DNA of 8,959 nucleotides from JACRCE01 sp038043305 (GCA_038043305.1 JBBTCG010000181.1:1-8959), one strand, 5' to 3'. Positions 1 to 7,586 are shown, numbered from the stretch's first letter. Notes: generated by a model from the sequence alone, not told the origin. Numbers and translations: made by a program.

Positions 1-47
1 CTAATTAATGGCTATTTGCCGATACACAATAACGAGAGATACCTAAA

Positions 48-1163
48 ATGAAGCCGTTTATACCGCAAAAACTTCCGTTAAAGGAAGTGGACTGGGAACT
101 GCTTATCCCATTGATGGGGAAGGCAAATCGTGCCATTGCCAATTATGATGGCGTACTCAACGGCGTGCCTAATCCCGAAATCATGCTTGCTCCGTTGACA
201 ACGCAGGAGGGCGTGCTTTCCTCAAAAATGGAAGGTACGCAGGCAACCCTTGGGGAGGTGTTGAAGTTTGAGGCCGGTGAGGAGCCGGAGCAGGAACCCA
301 AACAGCTCGATATAATGGAGATAATCGCCTACCGCAAGGCGCTCTATCGTGCCGATGAGGAGTTGAAAATCCGTCCTTTCAGCCTGAATCTCCTCCGGGA
401 ACTGCACGCCATACTTCTTGACAGCGTGCGCGGAAGAGACAAGGGGCGCGGGCAATTCCGTAGAATTCAAAACTGGATAGGCAGTCCCGGAACTCCTATA
501 GAGCAGGCGTATTTCGTGCCTCCTGAACCGACATCCTTGATGGAGCATCTTGACAATTGGGAGAAGTTCTACCATGCCGATCAGCCTGACCCTCTTGTTC
601 AGCTTGCGCTCGTCCATGCCCAGTTCGAGATAATCCACCCGTTTAACGACGGCAACGGCAGACTTGGACGCATCCTTATCCCGATATTTTTGTATGAAAA
701 AAAGTTGCTTTCGCGTCCGATATTTTACCTTTCCGGTTATTTTGAGGAGCACAGGGACGAGTATATCTCAAGGCTGCGCGCCATCGGCAGGGAAGATGAC
801 GCTTGGGACCAATGGATAAGATTCTTTCTGAAGGCCGTTGACGAGCAGTCGCATGCAAACGCCGATAAGGCACAGTCCATCATGTCGCTGTATAGAGCGC
901 TCAAGAAGCACGTTATCGCGCTCACACATTCGCCGTATGCGATTTTAATCCTTGATCAGATGTTCGCGCGGCCTATCTTCCAGAGCGCGCAATTACACTT
1001 CTCAACTATAGTAGAACCAAGCCGCGCCACTATCGCCAATGCCCTCCGATTGCTCGTGAAGGGGGGTATTCTTGACGTGGTAAGAGAAGGCAGTGGACGG
1101 CGGCCGCAGATATTTGCGTTTTCGGAACTCATTAATGTTTGCGAAGGTAAAAAGGCGGTTTGA
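48..1163 (+). CDS. Fic family protein (predicted AMP transferase) with N-terminal inhibitory motif and C-terminal winged helix
   Basis: A 371-residue Fic protein. Fic enzymes usually transfer AMP from ATP to hydroxyl side chains of target proteins in the cytoplasm. The complete catalytic motif HPFNDGNGRLGR lies at residues 197-208, with catalytic His197, acidic Asp201 and the anion-binding GNGR loop. The N-terminal part carries SSKMEG at residues 58-63, which fits the (S/T)xxxE(G/N) inhibitory motif of class II Fic proteins. Glu62 would block productive ATP binding, so the enzyme is probably autoinhibited and needs no separate antitoxin. Residues from about 290 to 360 resemble a winged helix-turn-helix (ATIANALRLLVKGGI, then a basic wing). 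Size and order match stand-alone bacterial Fic proteins of about 370 residues. ATG 48 is the natural start, with a weak GAGAG purine tract 14 bp upstream. The target is unknown. It is probably transcribed apart from mtnP, which starts 130 bp downstream. Family assignment is firm; AMPylation activity is inferred. Confidence 0.93.
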   Translation: MKPFIPQKLPLKEVDWELLIPLMGKANRAIANYDGVLNGVPNPEIMLAPLTTQEGVLSSKMEGTQATLGEVLKFEAGEEPEQEPKQLDIMEIIAYRKALYRADEELKIRPFSLNLLRELHAILLDSVRGRDKGRGQFRRIQNWIGSPGTPIEQAYFVPPEPTSLMEHLDNWEKFYHADQPDPLVQLALVHAQFEIIHPFNDGNGRLGRILIPIFLYEKKLLSRPIFYLSGYFEEHRDEYISRLRAIGREDDAWDQWIRFFLKAVDEQSHANADKAQSIMSLYRALKKHVIALTHSPYAILILDQMFARPIFQSAQLHFSTIVEPSRATIANALRLLVKGGILDVVREGSGRRPQIFAFSELINVCEGKKAV

Positions 1164-1183
1164 AGATGCAGCGAATAAAGAGA

Positions 1184-1211
1184 TTGACCCTAATCATATG
1201 TTAATGATAAA
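1184..1211 (+). promoter_or_regulatory. Possible sigma70-type promoter upstream of mtnP
   Basis: In the 130-bp gap between the Fic gene and mtnP, TTGACC (1184-1189) is followed after 16 bp by GATAAA (1206-1211), in an AT-rich stretch. The -35 matches consensus at 5 of 6 bases and the -10 at 4 of 6. It would give a 5' leader of about 75 bases before the mtnP start. A short inverted repeat (ATCAT at 1193-1197, ATGAT at 1204-1208) overlaps the spacer and -10 and could be an operator, but it is short enough to be chance. No terminator was seen after the Fic gene, so read-through is also possible. Confidence 0.35.
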
Positions 1212-1293
1212 AAATATCGTTATCCTGCATGATTACGAACGGTCGGTTTGAAGGCCGCAGGCGTTAATACATTATGATTGAGGAGATAAAGCA

Positions 1294-2151
1294 ATGAAGG
1301 TCGTCGGCGTCATCGGGGGAAGCGGCTTATATGAGATGGAGGGGCTGAAGAAGGTAAAGGCCGTAAAGGTTTCAACGCCTTTTGGAAAACCATCGGACGA
1401 ATATATCACCGGAATGCTTGGCGGCGTTAAGATGGTCTTTTTGCCGCGCCACGGCAGGGGCCATAGGCTTAACCCGTCGGAGGTGAATTACCGCGCCAAT
1501 ATCTATGGCATGAAAAAACTTGGGGTCGAGTGGATAATATCGGTCTCTGCCGTCGGGAGCATGAAGGAGAAGATTCAGCCGGGGCACATCGTCATAGTGG
1601 ATCAGTTTTTTGACAGGACAAAGGGAAGGGCGTCCACCTTCTACGGCAACGGGGTCGTGGGCCACGTCGAATTCGCTGATCCGGTGTGCGGGTGTCTCTC
1701 CAACGTGCTCCATGATTCGGCAATCAGGTCGGGCGCAATCGTTCATAAGGGCGGCACCTACGTCTGCATAGAAGGCCCGCAGTTTTCAACCAGAGCGGAG
1801 TCCAATATATACAGGTCATGGGGGGTTGACGTAATAGGCATGACTAATATACCTGAGGCCAAGCTTGCGCGGGAGGCCGAGATCTGCTACGCGACGCTGG
1901 CGCTTTCAACGGACTACGACTGCTGGCACACGACCGAGGAGTCCGTAACCGTTGACATGATAATAGCGACGCTAAAGGCCAACGTGGCAATGGCAAAGGA
2001 AATAATAAGGAACGCGGCGCCGACGATATCCGCTGAGCGCGCGTGCAAGTGCGCCTCAGCCATGAAGTACGCCACCATCACCGACGGAAAAAAGATACCG
2101 GCAAAGACGAAAAAGGATTTGAAAGTCCTGCTTGGCAAATATCTTTCTTGA
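1294..2151 (+). CDS. mtnP: S-methyl-5'-thioadenosine phosphorylase
   Basis: A cytoplasmic enzyme of 285 residues that splits 5'-methylthioadenosine with phosphate into adenine and 5-methylthioribose-1-phosphate. This clears the by-product of polyamine synthesis and other SAM-dependent reactions and opens methionine salvage. It belongs to the PNP/MTAP family 2. GGSGLY (8-13) is the N-terminal phosphate loop, RHGRGH and NPSEVNYRANIY form the next conserved block, IEGPQFSTRAES is the family signature, and GMTNIPEAKLAREAEICYA leads into TDYDCW. The DYD aspartates at that place are typical of methylthioadenosine phosphorylases; purine nucleoside phosphorylases for guanine or hypoxanthine have Asn there. 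Length agrees with the family. ATG 1294 has a good ribosome site (GAGGAG) about 8 bp upstream. It is the first gene of the seven-gene run, and the YHYH-like gene starts 14 bp after its stop. mtnA, the next pathway enzyme, is not in the window. Activity on inosine or 5'-deoxyadenosine cannot be excluded. Confidence 0.93.
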   Translation: MKVVGVIGGSGLYEMEGLKKVKAVKVSTPFGKPSDEYITGMLGGVKMVFLPRHGRGHRLNPSEVNYRANIYGMKKLGVEWIISVSAVGSMKEKIQPGHIVIVDQFFDRTKGRASTFYGNGVVGHVEFADPVCGCLSNVLHDSAIRSGAIVHKGGTYVCIEGPQFSTRAESNIYRSWGVDVIGMTNIPEAKLAREAEICYATLALSTDYDCWHTTEESVTVDMIIATLKANVAMAKEIIRNAAPTISAERACKCASAMKYATITDGKKIPAKTKKDLKVLLGKYLS

Positions 2152-2165
2152 AGGAGGAATACTAT

Positions 2166-2459
2166 ATGATAAGCAAAATCATAACGGGTTTCCTAATCGT
2201 CATTTTTCCCGCAACAATGGCCTTTGCCCATCCCGGGGAGCTTGACGGCTGCGGCGGGCATAAGGGGCCTGACAAGGCGCCCTACCACGCGCACAAGATG
2301 ACCATGCACTGCGCCTGCAACCCAAAGGCGCCGGACTGCAAGGGCTTTGACTTTAGGAAGGGGAAAAAGGCCGACGCGCCGTCTCCCAAGCTGGTCAAGC
2401 CGCATAAGCCGGTCAAGCCGCATAAGTCCGGAAAAAAGTCGGTTGACAAAAAGCCGTAA
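2166..2459 (+). CDS. Small secreted His/Cys-rich protein, YHYH-domain-like
   Basis: A 97-residue protein with a clear signal peptide: MISK, a hydrophobic core, and a predicted cut after AFA at residue 21, so it should be periplasmic. The mature chain would start with His22. It then shows HxGxxDxxGGHxG...YHAH (residues 22-43), resembling the YHYH family pattern of small secreted proteins, followed by Cys49, Cys51 and Cys58 (Cys29 lies earlier). His and Cys spacing suggests metal binding, but no function is established. The tail is Lys/Pro-rich and carries two near-perfect copies of VKPHKP coded by a tandem DNA repeat. ATG 2166 is chosen over the in-frame ATG at 2043, which lies inside mtnP, because a strong AGGAGG (2152-2157) precedes 2166 and the signal peptide begins there. 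It sits between mtnP and the PfkB kinase and is probably co-transcribed. Family match is moderate. Confidence 0.75.
   Translation: MISKIITGFLIVIFPATMAFAHPGELDGCGGHKGPDKAPYHAHKMTMHCACNPKAPDCKGFDFRKGKKADAPSPKLVKPHKPVKPHKSGKKSVDKKP
2395..2427 (+). repeat. Short tandem repeat encoding the VKPHK tail
   Basis: Two adjacent copies of GGTCAAGCCGCATAAG, separated by CC, lie near the 3' end of the YHYH-like gene and encode VKPHK-P-VKPHK. The near-identity at DNA level points to a recent slippage or duplication in a Lys/Pro-rich tail, probably of little structural consequence. Confidence 0.7.
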
Positions 2460-2510
2460 TTGGCTGAGGCATTACTATAACAATAAAAATAAACCGGAGC
2501 GTCAACTTAT

Positions 2511-3419
2511 ATGAGTATCCTCGTAGTCGGTTCCGTGGCCTTTGATTCGGTCTCAACGCCGTTCGGAAAGGCCGACGAGGCCCTTGGCGGGTCAGCTACC
2601 TATTTTTCCACGTCAGCCAGTTTTTTCACCGACGTAAGGCTTGTGGCTGTAGTCGGCTCCGACTTCCCGGACGAGCACATCAAGGCTCTCTCCGGACGGG
2701 GCATAGACGTAGCCGGGCTTAAAAAAGTTCCTGGCAAGACCTTCAGGTGGAAGGGGCGCTACGACTATGACCTCAATCAGGCGCACACCCTTGAGACACA
2801 CCTTAACGTCTTTTCCAGCTTTGACCCCATCTTGCCGGAAGCCTACAGGGAAACGCCATTCGTGTTCCTTGCCAATATAGACCCTGAACTTCAGATCTCC
2901 GTGCTGGATCAGGTTAAAAAGCCGCAGTTCGTGGCATGCGACACCATGAACTTCTGGATAGAGGGCAAGCCGGACGCGCTGAAAAGGCTATTGAAGCGCG
3001 TTGACCTCGTGGTGATAAACGAGGCCGAGGCAAGAGAGTTCGCAGGCGCGTCAAGCCTTGTGAAGGCGGCAAGGATTATACAGGGCTATGGGCCAAAGAC
3101 CTTGATAATAAAACGCGGCGAGTACGGGGCCATGATGTTCAACGAAGGCGAGGTCTTTCATGCCCCGGCCTATCCGCTTGAGGAGATATTCGACCCGACC
3201 GGCGCAGGCGACACCTTTGCCGGCGGACTTATGGGCCACCTTGCCGCGACAAAAGACCTCACCGAGCATAACCTGAGACGCGCCATCGTATTCGGCAGCG
3301 TAATGGCCTCCTTCAACGTCGAGGCGTTCAGCCTTGAGCGGCTGAATACGCTCACCAAAAAGGAGATACGCTCAAGGTTTTCCGAGTTCAAGCGTTTGAC
3401 CCATTTTGAGGAGATGTGA
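2511..3419 (+). CDS. PfkB-family sugar or nucleoside kinase
   Basis: A 302-residue cytoplasmic kinase of the ribokinase/PfkB superfamily, which phosphorylates a hydroxyl of a sugar or nucleoside with ATP. The N-terminal GGSATYFSTSASFF block matches the substrate-binding glycine region of the family, and VAVVGSDFPDEH follows as the usual strand-turn. The second PfkB signature DPTGAGDTFAGG lies at residues 228-239, giving the anion hole and the catalytic base Asp234. NEAEAREFAG and LIIKRGEYGAMMF are the usual nucleotide-side elements. Length is normal for the family. ATG 2511 has GGAG about 12 bp upstream, a little far. The substrate cannot be read from sequence. Its place beside mtnP suggests a nucleoside or ribose derivative from the methylthioadenosine/5'-deoxyadenosine branch, an inference only. 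It starts 51 bp after the YHYH-like gene and is followed after 61 bp by the TPR lipoprotein. Confidence 0.9.
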   Translation: MSILVVGSVAFDSVSTPFGKADEALGGSATYFSTSASFFTDVRLVAVVGSDFPDEHIKALSGRGIDVAGLKKVPGKTFRWKGRYDYDLNQAHTLETHLNVFSSFDPILPEAYRETPFVFLANIDPELQISVLDQVKKPQFVACDTMNFWIEGKPDALKRLLKRVDLVVINEAEAREFAGASSLVKAARIIQGYGPKTLIIKRGEYGAMMFNEGEVFHAPAYPLEEIFDPTGAGDTFAGGLMGHLAATKDLTEHNLRRAIVFGSVMASFNVEAFSLERLNTLTKKEIRSRFSEFKRLTHFEEM

Positions 3420-3480
3420 TATTATGAAGTGATAGGCCGCGCAAGGCTGTACGCGTATAAAAGGGGGTTCAAAACCGACG

Positions 3481-4233
3481 ATGAAGAGAATTAGCGCTTA
3501 TGTGTTGCTGCTCGTCTTTCTCATTGCATCCGCCTCCTGCGGCCCCGCCCTTGAAAAACGAAAAGAGGACTCGGCTATACATTACAGGATGGGCGTCATA
3601 CACTTGAACGACAGAAACTACGCGGACGCCCTGAAGGAGCTTACCGAGGCCGTTAAGATTTACCCGGACGACCCGTCCTACCACAATGCCTTAGGGCTTG
3701 CGTACTTCGCGCGTGGCATGAACGCGGACGCGATACGCGAGATGAAAACCTCCATAGAGCTTGACCCCAGGTTTTCCGAGGCGCACGTCAACCTATCCGC
3801 CGTTTACATGAACGAGCGGGAGTTCGACAAATCCATCGCCTCGTCGCGTGATGCGCTCAAGAACATATTTTACAGGACGCCTGAGACCGCATATCATAAC
3901 GTCGGCTGGGCGTATTTTTACAAGGACGACTTTGCCGCGTCCATTGACGCCTTTAAAAAGGCGGTCGAGGCAAGGCCCAACTACGCAATCGGCTGGTACG
4001 GGCTTGGCAACGCCTTTGAAAAGTCCGGCAACGCCAAGGCCGCGGCAGACGCCTATGAAAAGGCGGTTAAGGCGGCTCCCGACTATCTTGATGCCCATTA
4101 CAACCTTGGTCTTTTATATTTGAAATCAAAGAACAACGCATCAGCCCTTAAAGCCTTTGAGAAGGTCAAAGAGCTTGCCCCGGAGAGCGAAAAAGGGATA
4201 AGCGCATCCGATTACATAAAACTTTTGAAGTAG
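3481..4233 (+). CDS. TPR-repeat lipoprotein, PilW/PilF-like
   Basis: A 250-residue exported protein. MKRISAY and a hydrophobic stretch lead to Cys20 in SASC, a plausible but imperfect lipobox because position -3 is Ser instead of Leu/Val/Ile. It is therefore probably membrane-anchored by lipidation. From residue 32 to the end it is built of six tetratricopeptide repeats of about 34 residues, each with the W/Y-LG-AY-(A/F)-P pattern, for example YHNALGLAYFARG, YHNVGWAYFYKDD, WYGLGNAFEKSG and YNLGLLYLKSKN. This layout resembles the type IV pilus biogenesis pilotin PilW/PilF, which helps secretin assembly, but no pilus gene is in the window, so a general scaffold role is equally possible. ATG 3481 has AGGGGG about 13 bp upstream. 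The RodZ-like gene starts 28 bp downstream. TPR and export are firm; the PilW link is tentative. Confidence 0.85.
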   Translation: MKRISAYVLLLVFLIASASCGPALEKRKEDSAIHYRMGVIHLNDRNYADALKELTEAVKIYPDDPSYHNALGLAYFARGMNADAIREMKTSIELDPRFSEAHVNLSAVYMNEREFDKSIASSRDALKNIFYRTPETAYHNVGWAYFYKDDFAASIDAFKKAVEARPNYAIGWYGLGNAFEKSGNAKAAADAYEKAVKAAPDYLDAHYNLGLLYLKSKNNASALKAFEKVKELAPESEKGISASDYIKLLK

Positions 4234-4261
4234 CGCAAGTAACTCGTAAAGGCAACGCGAC

Positions 4262-5206
4262 ATGGAAAGTCCAGGCGAGCATCTCAAAAGAGAAAGAGCA
4301 TTACGGGGCGTTGAGCTTCAGAAGGTCTTTGAGGCGACGCGCGCCCCGCTCAGATATCTAAGCGCCCTTGAGGCGGACGACTACGACAGCCTGCCTCACC
4401 CTACGTTCGTCAAAGGCTATATAAGGGCGTATTGCAAGCATCTTGGGATTGACGACAACGACGCGGTGCTGCGCTACGAGATGTACATGCGCGAGAAGGC
4501 GGCCGGGGCGCATGAACAGGCGCCAGCGGAATCAAGGCCAAGCGGCAGTGACAAGGCAACGCCTCTACTGGGCGGCAAAAAGGCCGTGGCCGCGCTTGCA
4601 GTTGTCGGCGTGGCGATAATCATCGGCGTATATGCGTTTGTAATCAGGCGGGGCGGTCCGTCAAGCGCACCCGCGCCCAAGGCAGCGTTGACAGCGGCGT
4701 TTATCCTGAAGGATACGGCCGCTCCAGTCCGGGAAGAGTTGACAGTCAAGACGCCTGATGCGCCTTCCGTCAAGTCTGGGTCTCAGCCTTTGCAGGAGAA
4801 GGCGCTAAAGCCGGTTAAGGAATCTGAAAAGGACAAAACAGCCAAGGCCGCAAAAAGGCATGTGCTTACGGTCAAGGCTACTCAAAACGTCTGGATAAAG
4901 ATACGCATGGATGATACAGGGGAAGCCTCTGACGTGATGCTCAAGCCGGGCGAGTCAATAACGTGGAAGGCGGCAAACACGTTTTCCATGATCATAGGCA
5001 ACGCCGGAGGCGTGTCAATGACGCTTAACGGGGTAGACCTCGGCGTGATGGGGCGTCCCGGCGAGGTCTTGAGCATAGTATTGCCTGAGACGCAGGGCCG
5101 TCCGCTTGATAACAAGGCAAGGCCGCGCCCGAGCCTGAAGCCGCAGGAGCCGGAGCCGCTTGTCAAGAATGGCGAGGCGCCAGCGCACCAGCAGCTTACC
5201 CGTTAA
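4262..5206 (+). CDS. RodZ-like protein (HTH, one membrane span, DUF4115)
   Basis: A 314-residue inner-membrane protein with RodZ architecture. Residues 1-80 form an Xre/HTH_25-type helix-turn-helix (GEHLKRERALRGVELQKV, then YLSALEADDYDSLPHPTFVKGYIRAYCKHLGI). A flexible stretch follows, then one hydrophobic span at about 108-128, a Lys/Pro/Ala-rich periplasmic linker, and a DUF4115 domain from about 200 to 275 (NVWIKIRMDD, LKPGESITWKA, VSMTLNGVDLG). In E. coli RodZ the cytoplasmic HTH binds MreB and links it to the elongation machinery; the same role is inferred here. The C-terminal tail is Pro-rich. No strong ribosome site precedes ATG 4262, so translation may depend on the upstream TPR gene 28 bp away. 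It is not a DNA-binding repressor by analogy, although HTH alone could suggest that. mreB is not in the window. Confidence 0.88.
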   Translation: MESPGEHLKRERALRGVELQKVFEATRAPLRYLSALEADDYDSLPHPTFVKGYIRAYCKHLGIDDNDAVLRYEMYMREKAAGAHEQAPAESRPSGSDKATPLLGGKKAVAALAVVGVAIIIGVYAFVIRRGGPSSAPAPKAALTAAFILKDTAAPVREELTVKTPDAPSVKSGSQPLQEKALKPVKESEKDKTAKAAKRHVLTVKATQNVWIKIRMDDTGEASDVMLKPGESITWKAANTFSMIIGNAGGVSMTLNGVDLGVMGRPGEVLSIVLPETQGRPLDNKARPRPSLKPQEPEPLVKNGEAPAHQQLTR

Positions 5207-5224
5207 CTTAAAAGCGGAGATGTC

Positions 5225-5938
5225 ATGGATTCCATAATAAGATGCAGAAAATGCGGCAAGAAGATGAAGTCCTCCCGCGTGGATGACTTCAAGGCAAAGT
5301 TTTCGTGCGCCTGCGGGTTTTCGGAATATAGAACTGCGCCGTCCGCGACCAAGGCCATAAATCCGCATTTTTCCAAGGAGAGCCTGCTGCCAATGGCGCT
5401 TGACGAGGCCGGCAGGTTTTTTTTCGAGGCCGAACGCGCCGACAGGGAGCGAAAGGAGATTATAACCCTTGAGGAGATAAGCATGCTTGCCTCTTCGGAC
5501 TATAATCTCGACGAGGTGCTCAAGGCCGTCGTGGAAAAGACGGCAAGGCGGCTTGGCGTTGACATCTGCTCCATATATCTTTGGGACGGCGAGTATCTTG
5601 TGCTCAGGGCTACCTACGGCCTTGCGCAGGAGGCCGTGGGAAAGGCGAAGCTAAAGATAGGCGAAGGCATAACCGGGAGCGCGGTCAAGGAGAAAAAGCC
5701 GCTTCTCATAGAGGACATTTCAAAGGACAGCCGATACTGGTATTTTTCCGAGACCAAAGAGGAGCAGTACAAGATAAAGACCATGTACTCCTACCCGATA
5801 TTCTCCGGCGCCGAGCCGTTCGGCGTATTGAACGCGCAGACGGTCGTGAAGCGCGAGTTCAGGGAGGACGAGATATATTTCGTGTCGGTCATCGCCAATC
5901 TCATCCTTGGCGCGGTTAAGATGCGTAAGAAACTGTAG
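5225..5938 (+). CDS. Zinc-ribbon plus GAF domain protein
   Basis: A 237-residue protein predicted to be cytoplasmic, with no signal or membrane segment. The N-terminus has CxxC (Cys7, Cys10) and CxC (Cys28, Cys30), a small zinc-ribbon-like knuckle. A charged linker follows, with a short helical stretch (DEAGRFFFEAERADRERKE), then a GAF domain from about residue 79 to 235. Its core, LDEVLKAVVEKTARRLGVDICSIYLWDGEYLVLRATYG in two parts, and LKIGEGITGSAVKEKKPLLI resemble the GAF domain of PtsP, the enzyme I of the nitrogen phosphotransferase system. However, no phosphotransfer domain follows, so this is a stand-alone sensor or adaptor; its ligand is unknown. A good GGAG precedes ATG 5225. The stop lies only 4 bp before the next start, so the two genes are almost certainly co-transcribed. 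Confidence 0.85.
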   Translation: MDSIIRCRKCGKKMKSSRVDDFKAKFSCACGFSEYRTAPSATKAINPHFSKESLLPMALDEAGRFFFEAERADRERKEIITLEEISMLASSDYNLDEVLKAVVEKTARRLGVDICSIYLWDGEYLVLRATYGLAQEAVGKAKLKIGEGITGSAVKEKKPLLIEDISKDSRYWYFSETKEEQYKIKTMYSYPIFSGAEPFGVLNAQTVVKREFREDEIYFVSVIANLILGAVKMRKKL

Positions 5939-5942
5939 GGAT

Positions 5943-7502
5943 ATGCAAAAAAAACCGGATGACAAGGGCGTTGCCCCACTCCCCGCTGCATCGCATCATG
6001 GTAAGGCCGCGCGCAACGGGAACCCTGAGCGCGGCTTGATCGCTGGAGGGGTGGCGAGCGAGGTGCAAAGGTCCAGGTCGCTCCTTAAAACCCCTCCTGT
6101 CCGCGTTGCTGAGAATCTCAAACCCGATAAAGCCGCCGCAGGAGCAAGGGATTTATGGATCGCGCTTGTATCGGCATCGGCGCTCTTTATTGCGGCGGCC
6201 GCGTTTTATTATCTTGCCGCATGGAAAGTCCCATCTCCGGCAGTCCTCTCAAACCCGGCGCCGTTGCCGGTATCCATAGAGCCGCTTGAGGCGCTCGCAG
6301 GAATCGGCCTATCCACCGTAAAACAGCCTGAAACCGATGACGCGGTGCTGGTCGCGCTCAAGGCCGCCTTTGAGGCCGATGACGCAAAGGCGATAGATAT
6401 CCTCAGGGCCGCACTCAAGAACTCTCCCGGCTCGGCCGTGTTGCAAGAGGCGCTGGCAAGGAGCCTCAATAATAGCGCGATTGCATTATCCGGCAACGGC
6501 AAGTACCTCGGCGCAAGGGATATGCTGATGGAGGCCGCGGAATTATCGAACGAGAGAGTTATCAAACGCAATCTTGCAAACGTTCAGATGAGGCTTGAGG
6601 ACTACCGGGGCGCGGCAAAGACGCTTGAGGCGTTCTCCGAAGACGTCGCCACCCGCGCCGTGCTGGCAAACATATATAGAAAGCTCGGGCATGACAGTTA
6701 TAGAAAGGGCGATGTAAAGCTCTCTGAGACGTATCTGGAGAAGGCCGTCAGGCTTGACGGGACAAATTCAAAGTTGAATGCGGAATTGGCGCAGGTTGGC
6801 AAGGAGGCGGCCATCGAATCAGGCATGTCGAGGGCCGACGCCAGCCACTTTAACGTCAAGTACGAAGGCGGAGAGAATGCAGTTGCGGGCCATCTCATCA
6901 AGCTCTTGCTTGAGGAGGCATACCATAAGGTAGGCGCTGACCTGAGTTTTTACCCTGACGACAGGATCGAGGCTCTTTTGTATACCAAAGAGCGGTTCAG
7001 GGACGTAACCGGCTCTCCGGCGTGGGCGGGCGCGCTTTTTGACGGCAGGATAAAGGTTCCAGCGGGCGGGGTTACGGAAAAGACAGAGCTTCTTGAGCAG
7101 GTGCTGTTCCATGAATACACGCACGCCGTCGTAAGGAGGCTCGGAGGCGCGCGCGTCCCGACGTGGCTGCACGAAGGGCTTGCTCAACATGAGGAAGGCA
7201 AGGACATTTCCAGATACGCCAGTACACTCAAACAGTACGCCGCAAGCGTGAAGGATGAAGATATGCCGCTTCGTTACCTTGAGGGTTCGTTCATGGGGTT
7301 TGACGCCAAGACCGCGAACATTGCCTATGTACTGTCCCTGTCGGCCACGGACTATATCATCAGGGAGTTCGGCATATCCGCGACAAGACGGATACTTGAG
7401 AATCTCAAGAGCGGCATGACGCTCGACGCTTCAATCGCCGGCGCGGCCGGGCTTCCGTACGACGACCTGCAGAGAAGCTGGGTCGCGTCGTTGAAGCGGT
7501 AG
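5943..7502 (+). CDS. Membrane-anchored TPR protein with gluzincin metalloprotease domain
   Basis: A 519-residue protein with four parts. Residues 1-69 are a basic, Ala-rich cytoplasmic tail. Residues 71-93 form one membrane span, N-terminus inside, so the rest should be periplasmic. About 140-295 is helical and TPR-like (YLGARDMLMEAAEL, YRGAAKTLEAFSE, YLEKAVRLDGTNSKL). The C-terminal part is a peptidase of the MA clan: HEYTH at 390-394 gives two zinc ligands and catalytic Glu391, and WLHEGLAQ with Glu411, 17 residues after His394, gives the third ligand. This fits the Peptidase_MA-like pattern (HExxH...WxxEGxA). Substrate unknown; cell-wall or envelope protein processing is plausible beside rodZ and the TPR lipoprotein. 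ATG 5943 is chosen over TTG 5907, which overlaps the GAF gene and lacks a ribosome site; GGGA lies just upstream of 5943. It is the last gene of the run, and no terminator follows. Confidence 0.85.
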   Translation: MQKKPDDKGVAPLPAASHHGKAARNGNPERGLIAGGVASEVQRSRSLLKTPPVRVAENLKPDKAAAGARDLWIALVSASALFIAAAAFYYLAAWKVPSPAVLSNPAPLPVSIEPLEALAGIGLSTVKQPETDDAVLVALKAAFEADDAKAIDILRAALKNSPGSAVLQEALARSLNNSAIALSGNGKYLGARDMLMEAAELSNERVIKRNLANVQMRLEDYRGAAKTLEAFSEDVATRAVLANIYRKLGHDSYRKGDVKLSETYLEKAVRLDGTNSKLNAELAQVGKEAAIESGMSRADASHFNVKYEGGENAVAGHLIKLLLEEAYHKVGADLSFYPDDRIEALLYTKERFRDVTGSPAWAGALFDGRIKVPAGGVTEKTELLEQVLFHEYTHAVVRRLGGARVPTWLHEGLAQHEEGKDISRYASTLKQYAASVKDEDMPLRYLEGSFMGFDAKTANIAYVLSLSATDYIIREFGISATRRILENLKSGMTLDASIAGAAGLPYDDLQRSWVASLKR

Positions 7503-7586
7503 ATAAAACTCAGAGACGCGGTAGAAGAAGCATAATTTTTATGAGCGAAGCGATATGGAAAAAACTAAGGCTTCAAAAACAAGGCG

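Noticed and set aside
222..752. Long minus-strand frame inside the Fic gene, and similar minus-strand frames inside mtnP, the TPR and RodZ-like genes
   Set aside because: They lie opposite well-recognised coding regions, show no recognisable domains, and reflect codon bias of the true strand.
1224..1261. CCTGC/GCAGG pairing in the mtnP leader as a riboswitch candidate
   Set aside because: Only 5 bp with a 28-base loop; no match to a known SAM or purine riboswitch pattern.
1274..1297. Seven-codon frame MIEEIKQ overlapping the mtnP start by ATGA-type overlap
   Set aside because: It simply contains the mtnP ribosome site and has none of its own; likely chance.
5907..5942. Upstream TTG start for the metalloprotease gene
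   Set aside because: It overlaps the GAF coding end and lacks a ribosome site, while ATG 5943 follows GGGA and gives normal gene spacing.
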